This document shows positions 35,135 through 44,733 of a stretch of 64,000 bases of DNA, piece after piece; the first letter of the stretch is position 1; the number at the start of each line of letters is the position of its first letter. The stretch is taken from assembly GCA_963974915.1 (NCBI GenBank), contig CAXBES010000004.1, forward strand, positions 150,941-214,940, in the 5' to 3' direction. Under the pieces are notes generated by a model, which was given only the letters and a program-made list of their open reading frames with translations, was not told where the DNA came from and made no database searches. This DNA is from CAXBES01 sp963974915 (GTDB lineage Bacteria > Bacteroidota > Bacteroidia > Flavobacteriales > Flavobacteriaceae). A program made the translations under genes and the position numbers.

Positions 35135-35989
35135 ATGAAAGTTTTACTAAGTAACTTAATGCTCCTTCTTATTTTAGCAAGCTGTAACGATTCAAACACG
35201 GCGACTAAACCCCTATTGACAACAGAAAATATTCAGGTTGCACAAAAAATTACTGAAGCTTCCAAACCGGATAACAGTAGTAGGTCTAGTCAAGACGATT
35301 GGTATTGGAAAAACACAAAGATGAGTAGTGATGGGAAGTTTCAGAATTGGGAAGAAGGTGCAGTAGATATCGTTATGACATACAGAATGAAGCAGAATGA
35401 TGCGCAGCCTAGGACGGTTAAAGTAGGAACTATAAATGCCGCAGGTGAGATCTCGATGACGTTACCTTCAGAAATAAAGACAGAAACAAAATTAGATAAT
35501 CTGGGCAATCTCTTTTTCTATGATATTCAGGATATTTCTAATTTGAACTATGAGAATGGAAATTCGGGTTACTTTTCTAATAACTCCTTCTTGGTTGAAA
35601 AGAATGGCAAAAGCGTTGGAAATTTAACTATGGGTAACTCGGTACGCACTACGTATAATTTGGTAAATCAAAGTACGCTTACTATGGGTGATGAGGGATA
35701 TTTATTATATATGGCATATCTTGACGAGGCCGGTAGTTTAAAGGGGACAGAATCCAGAACTGATAAGGTAAGAAGAGACGGTACAAATACTATTGAGGCT
35801 GCCACTACCGTGGTTTACGATCTGGATTTTCAACCCGGGTGGAATTATGTAAAAGTGGAAGTAATTGGTAAATACGATCTGGATCATGAAAGAGGATTAA
35901 ACGCTTCATGGTTTAAAGAACATCAACACACTGTAGTTTCGGAAATGCCGGAGGATGCTGCCTATTTTTTCAGGAAACAGAATTACTAA
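35135..35989 (+). CDS. Unknown lipoprotein, last gene of the CHAT operon
   Basis: A 284-residue lipoprotein (lipobox LILASC). The mature region is beta-rich with repeated Asn/Gly turns (NLGNLFFYDIQDISNLNYEN, SVGNLTMGNSVRTTYN) and a Trp-containing C-terminus (FQPGWNYVKVEVIGKYDLD). No family is recognised. It begins 26 bp after the CHAT gene, so it is probably co-transcribed, and it converges on ribBA with a four-base overlap of stop codons. It could be a partner or substrate of the peptidase. Confidence 0.72.
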   Translation: MKVLLSNLMLLLILASCNDSNTATKPLLTTENIQVAQKITEASKPDNSSRSSQDDWYWKNTKMSSDGKFQNWEEGAVDIVMTYRMKQNDAQPRTVKVGTINAAGEISMTLPSEIKTETKLDNLGNLFFYDIQDISNLNYENGNSGYFSNNSFLVEKNGKSVGNLTMGNSVRTTYNLVNQSTLTMGDEGYLLYMAYLDEAGSLKGTESRTDKVRRDGTNTIEAATTVVYDLDFQPGWNYVKVEVIGKYDLDHERGLNASWFKEHQHTVVSEMPEDAAYFFRKQNY

Positions 35990-37134
35990 TAACTTACGTA
36001 TTCTGTAATTTCCAATCCATAGCCAATCATACCCACACGCTTCGTTTGCTCACTGTTAGATACGAGTTTTATTTTATGAATTCCCAGATCGTGGAGAATC
36101 TGAGCACCAATTCCAAAGTCTTTATTATCCATTACAATTCGTGGAGCCTTGGCAATTTTGTTTTCAGACTGAGCTTCTTTTAGATCGGATAAACGTTTAA
36201 GCAGGTTAAGCGACTGACTCTGCTGATTTATAAAAACTATGGCGCCTTTACCTTCAGAATTAATTACACTAAACATATCGTCAAGTTTCTTTTCGGCGTT
36301 ATTGGTTAGCGTTCCTAAAATATCACCATTGACCAAAGTTGCATTTACCCGCACCAAAACAGGCTCGTCCTGCTTCCAATGACCTTTTGTAAGTGCAATA
36401 TGTACTTGGTCGTTCGTAGTTTGCTTATATGCTCGTAGTCTGAAAGAGCCAAATTTTGTATTGATATTAAAATCTTCTTTTTTCTCTATCAATGAATCGT
36501 GTTCCATTCTGTATGCAACAAGATCTTCAATTGAAACCAGCTTAAGATCAAACTTTTTAGCCACTTCCACAAGATGTGGTAGTCTTGCCATGGTTCCGTC
36601 CTCATTCATGATCTCGACGATTACTCCTGCGGGGTGCAAACCAGCTAATCTTGCAAAGTCTATGGCGGCTTCGGTGTGTCCGGTTCTGCGTAAAACTCCT
36701 CCGTCTTTTGCTTTTAGCGGAAAAATATGTCCGGGTTTACTAAGATCATGTGGTTTAGTAGCAGGGTCTATTAGTGCTTTCACTGTTTTCGCCCTATCTG
36801 AAGCTGAAATACCAGTTGTGACCCCTTTTCCTTTTAGGTCGACCGAAATGGTAAAAGCGGTTTCCATTGGGTCTGTATTATTACCGGTCATCATCTCAAG
36901 TTGTAGTTCTTTACAATGCGTCTCGGTAATAGGTGCGCAAATAAGTCCGCGACCATTTGTCGCCATAAAATTGATAATTTCGGGCGTCACTTTTTCGGCG
37001 GCGGCAACAAAGTCGCCTTCGTTCTCACGATCCTGATCGTCCACAACAATAATTACCTTACCTTGCTTAATATCTTCAATAGCTTCTTCAATAGTATTTA
37101 GCTCAATAGTGGCTTCTTTTTGTGATGTAATCAT
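35986..37134 (-). CDS. ribBA: DHBP synthase RibB fused to a degenerate GTP cyclohydrolase II domain
   Basis: A 382-residue two-domain protein. The N-terminal RibB domain (about 12-215) is intact: DDQDRENEGDFVAAAEKV, then RRTGHTEAAIDFARLAGLHP. It makes dihydroxybutanone phosphate from ribulose 5-phosphate. The C-terminal RibA domain (about 225-382) keeps the fold (GDILGTLTNNAEKKLDDM, FGIGAQILHDLG, GYGLEITEYV). It lacks the three zinc cysteines that family members carry in CLTGD and RCDCG, and lacks the QEGRGIG loop. The second activity is probably lost, requiring another RibA elsewhere. Confidence 0.9.
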   Translation of the reverse strand: MITSQKEATIELNTIEEAIEDIKQGKVIIVVDDQDRENEGDFVAAAEKVTPEIINFMATNGRGLICAPITETHCKELQLEMMTGNNTDPMETAFTISVDLKGKGVTTGISASDRAKTVKALIDPATKPHDLSKPGHIFPLKAKDGGVLRRTGHTEAAIDFARLAGLHPAGVIVEIMNEDGTMARLPHLVEVAKKFDLKLVSIEDLVAYRMEHDSLIEKKEDFNINTKFGSFRLRAYKQTTNDQVHIALTKGHWKQDEPVLVRVNATLVNGDILGTLTNNAEKKLDDMFSVINSEGKGAIVFINQQSQSLNLLKRLSDLKEAQSENKIAKAPRIVMDNKDFGIGAQILHDLGIHKIKLVSNSEQTKRVGMIGYGLEITEYVSY

Positions 37135-37167
37135 GATGTTAGAATTATTGGTGCAAAGATACTGAAA

Positions 37168-38619
37168 CTAAGATTCTTTTGTGGAAGCTTTATTTTTCTT
37201 TTTGAATAAACCCGTTATACGTTGAGTGAAGGATTCAATATCAAAAACACCCTGATCTGTAGTTGCTCGGTAGGTTAACCAAATACTTAACGGAAGCATG
37301 ATTACAGTACTAAGCCAGGTTGCTATAAAGGGGTGTAAGGTCCCGTCTTCGGCACTGTTTTTAGCAAAAATCCCAATAAAGTGATACGTAAGAAACAACA
37401 TGATCGCTACCACCATTGGTAATCCCATTCCCCCCTTCCGAATAATTGCGCCCAGAGGTGCCCCTACAAAGAATAAGATAATACATGCAAAGGCTAACAC
37501 ATATTTATCATGTAGTGCCATTTCAAACTTGTTTAATCTCTTTGTTTTTATTTTAAACTCATTCTTTTTTGCACTTATAGACTGTAGAGTTCCTCTTACA
37601 TTATTTATCGCCATATTAACCACTTCGGGTTGTCTTTTTGGTGTGAATATCTCAATAACAGAAGTTAAGGTATCGGGTACAGGAGCATTTTGCACCACTC
37701 TATCCTCAAATTTTGCAATCCCACTCCTATAATACATATTATCTGAAAAAATTCGAATATCGTTAGAATAACTGTTTGAAAGAGAATCTATCTCCACAAA
37801 CAATTCGCTCATCTTATACATATTGTGATTGCTAAGATCATTCTTTTTGTCAATATCGGTATCGTTTAATGCCGTAAGATCGATATTGATCTTGTATTCT
37901 TCAAAATAACTCTTCGCAAAGGGTTTTGATCGTTGTTTCTGAAGGTCTTTTACCTGTATGTCTTCGTAGTAATATCCGTCATTCAATATTAAAGAAAGGG
38001 TATTACTACCTTCCTCACTTGCCAGTTCGCCATTATTTGCAATAATAACGATATAATTTCCGGTAGGCTTTTCCGGATTTTTTTTATGAATTACGATATC
38101 GTCTAAATACTGATCCCGGTCCCCGGACTTTTCTGAAACCTTTATATTGAAATCATCACCTATCTGACTAAATTGTCCTTCGGCGATTACCATCGACGGA
38201 CTTACTGACGCGATGTTTCTACGTAGGTTTTGCCATTTATATTCGGACCATGGTATAACATTGTTGGCAAAGAAAAAAGCGGTAATACTTAATATTCCAA
38301 TAAAGACCATCAAACTTCGCATGGCTCGCTGTAGTGAAATACCAGTCGACTTCATCGCGGCAAACTCGTATTTTTCAGCAAAACTCCCAAAAACCATCAA
38401 TGAGGTTACTAAGATCGTTAACGGAAGCACTAAAGGAATGAGTCTTGGTGATACAAACCATAAGAACTTCAGAACGATCCAAACATCCAGATCCTTACCG
38501 GCTAATTCAGAAATATAAAGCCAGATAGTTTGTAGGACAAATATGAACATTAAAATAATGAAGACGCTAAAAAACGTCTTCACATAACTTATTAATATGT
38601 ATTTATCCAGTATTTTCAA
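37168..38619 (-). CDS. LptF/LptG family permease
   Basis: A 483-residue inner-membrane protein. Three N-terminal helices begin with MKILDKYILISYVKTFFSVF, the standard LptF/G start. A periplasmic beta-jellyroll-like domain (about 130-330) follows, then three C-terminal helices (FACIILFFVGAPLGAIIRKG). It is part of the ABC transporter that pulls LPS from the inner membrane. F versus G cannot be assigned by eye. It is immediately downstream of lolA on the same strand (8-bp gap). Confidence 0.9.
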   Translation of the reverse strand: MKILDKYILISYVKTFFSVFIILMFIFVLQTIWLYISELAGKDLDVWIVLKFLWFVSPRLIPLVLPLTILVTSLMVFGSFAEKYEFAAMKSTGISLQRAMRSLMVFIGILSITAFFFANNVIPWSEYKWQNLRRNIASVSPSMVIAEGQFSQIGDDFNIKVSEKSGDRDQYLDDIVIHKKNPEKPTGNYIVIIANNGELASEEGSNTLSLILNDGYYYEDIQVKDLQKQRSKPFAKSYFEEYKINIDLTALNDTDIDKKNDLSNHNMYKMSELFVEIDSLSNSYSNDIRIFSDNMYYRSGIAKFEDRVVQNAPVPDTLTSVIEIFTPKRQPEVVNMAINNVRGTLQSISAKKNEFKIKTKRLNKFEMALHDKYVLAFACIILFFVGAPLGAIIRKGGMGLPMVVAIMLFLTYHFIGIFAKNSAEDGTLHPFIATWLSTVIMLPLSIWLTYRATTDQGVFDIESFTQRITGLFKKKNKASTKES

Positions 38620-38627
38620 GGAAGCAG

Positions 38628-39272
38628 TTAATCTAACTTGTTGATATAATAACCTTCTTTTTTGTACTTAGCCTCATCAAAGGTAAAAAAGGATTGGGAA
38701 AGAGGCTGATTTGTCTTAAACGAATTTACGGTAAGAGTGTATTTGGTGCCTCTCGCATCTGTCTGAATTAATTTATAAATATGCTTGGTCTGTACGTCTA
38801 TCCCTAACAAAATATCCTTGATCTCGGCATTTGAGTCTATTGGGATCAACTTTACAAATTGAATCTTTCTTCCTTTCACGTTTTGAACAATATCCATTTT
38901 ATAGGTATATCCCTTCTCATAGAAAGTCAACATCTTAGAAGGAGTGATCTCTTTATCATCCTGAGCGTTGTAATTTGAAATCGTTACCTCTTCATCCTCC
39001 GGCACGATAGTATAGATCTTTTTTCCATCAAACATTCTAGTGGTGCCAAGCATATGAAGTACGTATTGGTTTCCCTTCAAGGTTACATCTCCACGGGTAT
39101 CCTGATTAACACCTTCTTTTGCATTATTTAGATTGTATTTAAAATCAATCTGAATGTTTTCATAGCTTTTCACTTTGGCAGATACTTCGTTCAATAACGA
39201 TTTTGCCTGTTGCGCTTCAACTGTGATTCCAGTTAAAATTAACATCAATATAAGCGTTACTCTTTTCATCAT
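38628..39272 (-). CDS. lolA: LolA-like outer-membrane lipoprotein carrier
   Basis: A 214-residue periplasmic protein with a signal peptide (TGITVEAQQ). The LolA fold is suggested by SAKVKSYENIQIDFKYNLNN, GDVTLKGNQYVLHMLGTTRM and DGKKIYTIVPEDEEV. It carries lipoproteins from the inner to the outer membrane. It lies one base after ftsK and before the LptF/G permease in a leftward unit. Confidence 0.88.
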   Translation of the reverse strand: MMKRVTLILMLILTGITVEAQQAKSLLNEVSAKVKSYENIQIDFKYNLNNAKEGVNQDTRGDVTLKGNQYVLHMLGTTRMFDGKKIYTIVPEDEEVTISNYNAQDDKEITPSKMLTFYEKGYTYKMDIVQNVKGRKIQFVKLIPIDSNAEIKDILLGIDVQTKHIYKLIQTDARGTKYTLTVNSFKTNQPLSQSFFTFDEAKYKKEGYYINKLD

Positions 39273-39273
39273 T

Positions 39274-41658
39274 TTAAGTATTATTTCCTTCGTTATCTAA
39301 TAGTTGGTTTAAAGCGTCAATAGTTGGAACGAGTACCTGTCTGGCTTTACTTCCCTCAAAGGGACCTACGATCCCCGCAGCTTCTAGCTGATCAATAATA
39401 CGTCCTGCTCTATTGTACCCAAGTTTTAATTTCCTCTGTAACAGTGAAGCAGAACCTTGTTGAGCAATTACCAATACCTCTGCGGCTTCTCTAAATAATT
39501 TATCTCGTTCGTCGATACTAATATCAAGATTTGTGCCACCTTCTTCACCTACATATTCTGGAAGCATATGTGCATCAGGATACGCTTTTTGCCCCCCAAT
39601 ATAGTCGGTAATATCTGCAACTTCCGGGGTATCTACAAAGGCACATTGTATCCTTACCAGATCATTGCCCTGAGTGTACAACATGTCACCTCTACCAATT
39701 AGCTGGTCGGCACCCGAATTGTCCAGGATAGTTCGTGAGTCTATCTTACTCGTCACCCTAAAAGCAATCCTGGCCGGGAAGTTTGCCTTAATGATCCCCG
39801 TAATAACATTTACCGACGGGCGTTGTGTTGCAATAATTAAGTGAATCCCTATCGCACGAGCCAATTGCGCCAGTCTGGCGATGGGAGTTTCTACCTCTTT
39901 TCCGGCAGTCATAATTAGATCTGCAAACTCATCAATTACCAAAATTATATAGGGTAAATAATGATGCCCTTCATTCGGATTTAATTTTCGTGCCTTAAAT
40001 TTAGTATTGTACTCCTTAATATTCCGCACCATCGCATCTTTTAGCAAATCGTAGCGGGCATCCATTTCAATACAGAGAGAATTCAAGGTGTTGATCACCT
40101 TATTCGTATCTGTTATTATCGCCTCTTCAGTATCCGGTAATTTTGCGAGATAGTGTCGTTCAATTTTATTAAAAAGAGTAAGTTCAACCTTTTTAGGATC
40201 AACCAACACAAATTTTACTTCGGCAGGGTGTTTTTTGTAAAGTAAAGAGGTTAGAATTGCATTTAAACCAACAGATTTTCCTTGACCGGTCGCACCTGCC
40301 ATTAAAAGGTGAGGCATTTTCGCTAGATCTACTACGAAGGTCTCATTACTAATGGTTTTTCCTAAGGCAAGAGGCAATTCCATTTCTGCATTCTGAAATT
40401 TGGGAGATGCAATTGTGGATCGCATAGAAACCACTTTTGGATTCTTATTAGGAACCTCAATACCAATCGTTCCGCGACCCGGTATTGGCGCGATGATACG
40501 AATACCTAATGCCGAAAGTGAGAGCGCAATATCATCCTCCAGATTTTTGATCTTTGAAATCCTAACTCCCGCTTCGGGGACAATTTCATAGAGTGTTACC
40601 GTTGGTCCAACAGTAGCTTTGATGTTAGAAATCCCAATTTTGTAATTGTTGAGTGTCTCTACGATTCTGTTTTTATTTTCCTCGAGTTCTTCCTGATTGA
40701 TTGTAATTCCTTTTCCCGCGGTGTAATCTTTTAATAACTCAATGGTAGGATACTTATAATTACTCAGTTCCAGTGTGGGATCAAATTCTCCAAAATCCTT
40801 TACTAGTTTATCACTCAGGTTTTCTGAAACAGTTTCTTCTTCAGCCGCTTGTTCTACTTCCATAGCTACTTCTGTTTCGGGAGGAGTTGCGATCTCTTCC
40901 TGAACCTGAACTTTCAAGGTTGGTTCTTTTATTATCTCTTCGGAATTAGCCGGACCTGAATCTGAAGTTTCAGGATTTAAGACCGTTTCAATCACTTCAT
41001 TTTCATAATCGGTTCTGCTTACTTTCTCCTCTGAAGTTTCCGAAGAAAAATCGGAAGCAATTTCCTTTTTTGTCTTCTTTAATGCCGAAGTAACCATCTC
41101 CGGTGTCATTTTCAATCTAATTACCAAATAAACAATTAGTAAAAAGACCATTACCAAAATAGCACCTATAAGTCCGAGGTAATCCTGAAGCAGATCATTT
41201 ATCTCAAAACCGATAACTCCACTGAAAAGTGACGACTGAAGCGTGAAAAAGCCGAAGAAAACAGAGACCCATATCATCACTAAAAGTCCCCAAAACCAGA
41301 ACTTCACAAGTTGTTTTTTGGCGTAATCGAAGAAAAAATAAATTCCGGTAAGCGTAATTAAGAATCCTATAATAAAGGAAGCCATCCCGAACCCATCATA
41401 AATGAAAAAGTGACCTACGTTGGTTCCAAATTTATTTAACCAGTTTTTTGTGACTAATTCTCGCTCGCCTAGTTCACCAACAGCGCTTTGGTCGGCCTGC
41501 CATGTGAAGAAATAAGATATAAATGAAAATAAAAGTGCCAATCCCAGGAAAAACAGAAAACTCCCTAGCAATATCTTCTGTTGCTTAGACAACGCAAAAG
41601 AAACTTTTTTACGTGGTTTTTTAGCTTTTTTGGATGTTGCGGTCTTCTTTTTAGCCAT
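39274..41658 (-). CDS. ftsK: DNA translocase FtsK
   Basis: 794 residues from the ATG at 41658 (MAKKKTATSKK). An upstream in-frame ATG adds 16 unlikely residues. Four N-terminal membrane helices (about 25-185) precede an acidic linker (about 205-290). The motor follows, with Walker A GATGQGKSVGLNAIL, DPKKVEL, Walker B VIDEFADLI, and the C-terminal gamma winged helix LLQRKLKLGYNRAGRIIDQL. It segregates chromosome ends and coordinates division at the septum. Confidence 0.96.
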   Translation of the reverse strand: MAKKKTATSKKAKKPRKKVSFALSKQQKILLGSFLFFLGLALLFSFISYFFTWQADQSAVGELGERELVTKNWLNKFGTNVGHFFIYDGFGMASFIIGFLITLTGIYFFFDYAKKQLVKFWFWGLLVMIWVSVFFGFFTLQSSLFSGVIGFEINDLLQDYLGLIGAILVMVFLLIVYLVIRLKMTPEMVTSALKKTKKEIASDFSSETSEEKVSRTDYENEVIETVLNPETSDSGPANSEEIIKEPTLKVQVQEEIATPPETEVAMEVEQAAEEETVSENLSDKLVKDFGEFDPTLELSNYKYPTIELLKDYTAGKGITINQEELEENKNRIVETLNNYKIGISNIKATVGPTVTLYEIVPEAGVRISKIKNLEDDIALSLSALGIRIIAPIPGRGTIGIEVPNKNPKVVSMRSTIASPKFQNAEMELPLALGKTISNETFVVDLAKMPHLLMAGATGQGKSVGLNAILTSLLYKKHPAEVKFVLVDPKKVELTLFNKIERHYLAKLPDTEEAIITDTNKVINTLNSLCIEMDARYDLLKDAMVRNIKEYNTKFKARKLNPNEGHHYLPYIILVIDEFADLIMTAGKEVETPIARLAQLARAIGIHLIIATQRPSVNVITGIIKANFPARIAFRVTSKIDSRTILDNSGADQLIGRGDMLYTQGNDLVRIQCAFVDTPEVADITDYIGGQKAYPDAHMLPEYVGEEGGTNLDISIDERDKLFREAAEVLVIAQQGSASLLQRKLKLGYNRAGRIIDQLEAAGIVGPFEGSKARQVLVPTIDALNQLLDNEGNNT

Positions 41659-41791
41659 GTAGGAATTGTTCACTTTCAGCAAAAATACAATAACAAAACG
41701 TCTCAAACTAAATAAAATTTTCTAAAACCGAGATGACATTTTTAAATATTTCCGATGTGTATTTATAATTAACCTAATAACACTTTTAATT

Positions 41792-42202
41792 ATGAAACCA
41801 TTTAAATACCTATTAGTACTTGCGTTAGTTCTTTCAATATTTACTTCGTGTAAAAAAGATGACGATTCTATGGAAACTATGTTAGATAATGCAGCCCTTA
41901 TTGTAGGAACATGGCATTACACTATGGGAACTACAAATGGAACATTAGATCCCCCAGAGGATTGTCAGGAGTTTTTTGCAGTAACTTTTAGAGAAGATCT
42001 TAGTATGACAATTTTTGATAGGGAAGGATCTAACTGTGAAACATCCATACAAACTCAGGGAACGTACTCCATAAATGAAAATACTCTTACGGTGAATACA
42101 GGTGAGACCTTAACGGGAGAAATCCTGGAATTAACCGCCAACATTTTGAAGATACGCTTCGTTGAGGGGAGCGTTACCGAGGTTGAAACATACGAGAAAT
42201 AA
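41792..42202 (+). CDS. Lipocalin-like lipoprotein
   Basis: A 136-residue lipoprotein (lipobox SIFTSC). The mature domain starts LIVGTWHYTMGTTNGTL and continues with short beta strands (GTYSINENTLTVN, LTANILKIRF), the pattern of small flavobacterial lipocalin-like proteins. Two Cys residues (DCQEFF, NCETSI) may form a disulfide. The ligand is unknown. It is divergent from ftsK and has a terminator after it. Confidence 0.8.
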   Translation: MKPFKYLLVLALVLSIFTSCKKDDDSMETMLDNAALIVGTWHYTMGTTNGTLDPPEDCQEFFAVTFREDLSMTIFDREGSNCETSIQTQGTYSINENTLTVNTGETLTGEILELTANILKIRFVEGSVTEVETYEK

Positions 42203-42230
42203 CTAACCAGTCTCTCTATTCAAACTTAGT

Positions 42231-42256
42231 AAAAGGGTGTCTAAGACACCCTTTTT
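42231..42256. terminator. Bidirectional intrinsic terminator
   Basis: AAAAGGGTGTC / GACACCCTTTTT hairpin with loop TAA between convergent genes. It has A/T runs on both sides and can serve both directions. Confidence 0.9.
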
Positions 42257-42260
42257 ACCT

Positions 42261-43262
42261 TTAACTAAGAAGATTGTATAATATTAATAACTCGTTGTTT
42301 CGTTGCCATTGAATCCATCCCTTACCTACTTTTTTAAAACCGTCATTCAATAAAAGCACCTCCATCCATTTGTCTTTTATCTTTATGGGACGCATAAATT
42401 GATATTTGGTATTATCAACTCCCGATGCTGTAAAGGGTCTGTTTCTAACTACTTCTTTCGATTCCGGTAAAAACTCTACCGAGTGCATACTCAATAAAAA
42501 CTCCGGCCAATAGATCACGTTTCCTGCTTTTCTGGGAACGTATGAGGTTTGATCGTTTGTAGCATTTACTACCACTTCCACAAATTCTTCCGTAACACTT
42601 TCAATTTTAAAATAGAGTCGGTCGTAATCCAGCTTCATAATCTCTGGCACCAACCATGGCGGAGCCGTAGCAATTTCGAACTGGTTGTACTTATTCCGTG
42701 TAAAAGTTATACTGTCAATTGGGGAATGATCCATCAAGGATTTTTCAAGGTTTAAGTTTCCGAAGAAATACATAGTATTGTTTTCATGGTAATTGGGAGC
42801 AAAATAACCCATCCCCATAGATTTGTTCATTGCCGGATTATTAATTTCAACCGGTGAGGCGGTCTCATAATTGTACAAAAGCGCTGTAGGTTCATTTACG
42901 GGTTCGGCGGTAGGCGTTGGAGTAGTTGGTGGAGGATCAAATTGTTCATTCTTGTCCTCTTGTATTTTGTCGCGTTGCTTAAACTGATAGTATGTATAGC
43001 CCCATGTTGCTAATAAAACCACAAGTAGGAGCCAGTTTAACTTTTTGATCATTGATGTTTCCAGAAAATATGCAATAAAAAAGGAAGCAATAAACGCAAT
43101 CCCGGCAAAAAGGACTCCATAACCTACTACTATGGCACCTCCCGCCAGGCCTTGTCCTTTCCCTGCATCAATAAAACCTGCGAAGGATAAACCCAGGACA
43201 AAAAACACAAGTAACATTAAAAAGTAGAATACAATGTTCGCGAGTTTAAGAAGCTTTTTCAT
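42261..43262 (-). CDS. Membrane protein of unknown function beside a VWA protein
   Basis: A 333-residue protein with three N-terminal membrane helices (about 6-28, 38-68, 74-92), then a Pro/Thr-rich linker (PPPTTPTPTAEP) and a soluble C-terminal domain (about 130-333) rich in Trp and Tyr, ending in WIQWQRNNELLILYNLLS. I do not recognise the family. It follows the VWA gene by 29 bp on the same strand, so the two probably act together at the envelope. Confidence 0.72.
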   Translation of the reverse strand: MKKLLKLANIVFYFLMLLVFFVLGLSFAGFIDAGKGQGLAGGAIVVGYGVLFAGIAFIASFFIAYFLETSMIKKLNWLLLVVLLATWGYTYYQFKQRDKIQEDKNEQFDPPPTTPTPTAEPVNEPTALLYNYETASPVEINNPAMNKSMGMGYFAPNYHENNTMYFFGNLNLEKSLMDHSPIDSITFTRNKYNQFEIATAPPWLVPEIMKLDYDRLYFKIESVTEEFVEVVVNATNDQTSYVPRKAGNVIYWPEFLLSMHSVEFLPESKEVVRNRPFTASGVDNTKYQFMRPIKIKDKWMEVLLLNDGFKKVGKGWIQWQRNNELLILYNLLS

Positions 43263-43291
43263 GATCAGAATTATTAGATATTGATTTTTTA

Positions 43292-44689
43292 TTATTCTAA
43301 CTCTTTGATAACAGTAAGTGTCTCACCCGGTTTTACTTCTATAGTAAACTCTGCTCCTTTAGCCGATTTGTTATAGACCCCATGCTCTGATAAGCTGACT
43401 ATATATTTCCCGGAAGTTAAAACCACTTCTTTATTCTTTTTATATGTTCGTCCACCGTACACACTTTTACCGGTTGCAACATCTTTGATACCGATACCAG
43501 CATCCATTGGCTCTCCGTTATAATTGCCCCCTAAAATTACTACGCCCGTGCTAAAATTGTAGCTTACCTCCTTGGTTTCACCGTTGTTTACAGATACATT
43601 TTCAAGAATATGAGTAGATGCTACACCATAGGTGTCGCGTGCATACAATTCTATATTATAAGTTCCGGCATCTACATCTAAAGTCTTAGGGTTTGCATAC
43701 GTTCGTCCTCCAATTACATTTTTCCCATCAAGTGTTTTCACGCCAATTTGACTGTCCCATAGTTTGTTATTATTACTTATCAGGAACTTTAATTTTGCTC
43801 CGTCCAGACTAACTGTTCTATAGGTAGTTTTATCGTTGAAGGTTTGAATATTATTTACAGCAACGGCAGAAATAGCTCCGAAACCGTGAGGATGAACTTT
43901 GAGGTCGTAAGTAGCTTGTGGAAGAAATAGATAAACAGTGTCCTTGTAGGTTCGTCCCCGGTCAATTATATTCTCAGTTCCCTTAGCGTATGCAATTACT
44001 TGTGCATCCAGAGGTTTACCGTCTTTTAATACATAAACTCCAAAATTACCTTTCTTATCGATAGTTTGATTAGTTGCTTCTTCGAGAACATCCCCTAAAT
44101 CGGCTCCATTCTCGGCATTAAAATACTTTCCGTCACCTGCATTTGCTGCACATTTTAACTGTTTCGTTTCTCCGTCTTTAAGTCCGAAACCAATTATATG
44201 CAGTTTAAAATCTACCCCTGTGTTTTTAGCTGCTGTGACCACGTCGCAGATATTTCCGTTACAGGATTCTATCCCGTCTGTTACTAAGATTATGGTAGCT
44301 TTGGTTTTTGTGCTTTTTAGTTTTTCGATCACCAGGTTTGCCGAATGAGCGAGTGGTGTCATACCAAGGGGTTTTATTTTTTTTACTTCGGAATTAACCG
44401 TCGCTTTCGAATTATTGGAGATATCGACTAAAAATTCAACATCCTTGCAGTCGCCTTTTTGTCGATGTCCATAGGCTACTAACCCAATATTTTGATCTCC
44501 GGGAAGATTTTCTATGGAAGTTTCGAGTACTTCCGAAGCAATTTCCATTTTAGTTTTACCTTGCATCTGTCCCCACATGGAGCCACTTGCGTCGTAAATA
44601 AATATTATAGGAGAGGGTTGTGATTGATTTTGAGCAAATATTGGTATTGCAAAACCAATAGCACATAGTAAAATGGCTAGGCGCTTCAT
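43292..44689 (-). CDS. Secreted VWA-domain protein
   Basis: A 465-residue protein with a signal peptide (GFAIPIFAQ). The von Willebrand factor A domain (about 25-205) has the MIDAS metal site DASGSMWGQMQ, and TDGIESCNG as the Asp strand. The C-terminal half holds repeated beta modules with the motif GGRTYxNxK (VIGGRTYANPKTLDVDAG, SVYGGRTYKKNKEVVLTSG). It resembles flavobacterial relatives of periplasmic VWA proteins. It probably mediates metal-dependent protein contacts and is paired with the membrane protein downstream. Confidence 0.88.
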   Translation of the reverse strand: MKRLAILLCAIGFAIPIFAQNQSQPSPIIFIYDASGSMWGQMQGKTKMEIASEVLETSIENLPGDQNIGLVAYGHRQKGDCKDVEFLVDISNNSKATVNSEVKKIKPLGMTPLAHSANLVIEKLKSTKTKATIILVTDGIESCNGNICDVVTAAKNTGVDFKLHIIGFGLKDGETKQLKCAANAGDGKYFNAENGADLGDVLEEATNQTIDKKGNFGVYVLKDGKPLDAQVIAYAKGTENIIDRGRTYKDTVYLFLPQATYDLKVHPHGFGAISAVAVNNIQTFNDKTTYRTVSLDGAKLKFLISNNNKLWDSQIGVKTLDGKNVIGGRTYANPKTLDVDAGTYNIELYARDTYGVASTHILENVSVNNGETKEVSYNFSTGVVILGGNYNGEPMDAGIGIKDVATGKSVYGGRTYKKNKEVVLTSGKYIVSLSEHGVYNKSAKGAEFTIEVKPGETLTVIKELE

Positions 44690-44733
44690 AAATAATTATC
44701 TTTAGTTAGTTGAATAACAGATAATTAAATATA

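Noticed and set aside
36461..37036. 191-codon open frame opposite ribBA
   Set aside because: Lies entirely antisense to a well-supported gene and has the composition expected of a shadow frame.
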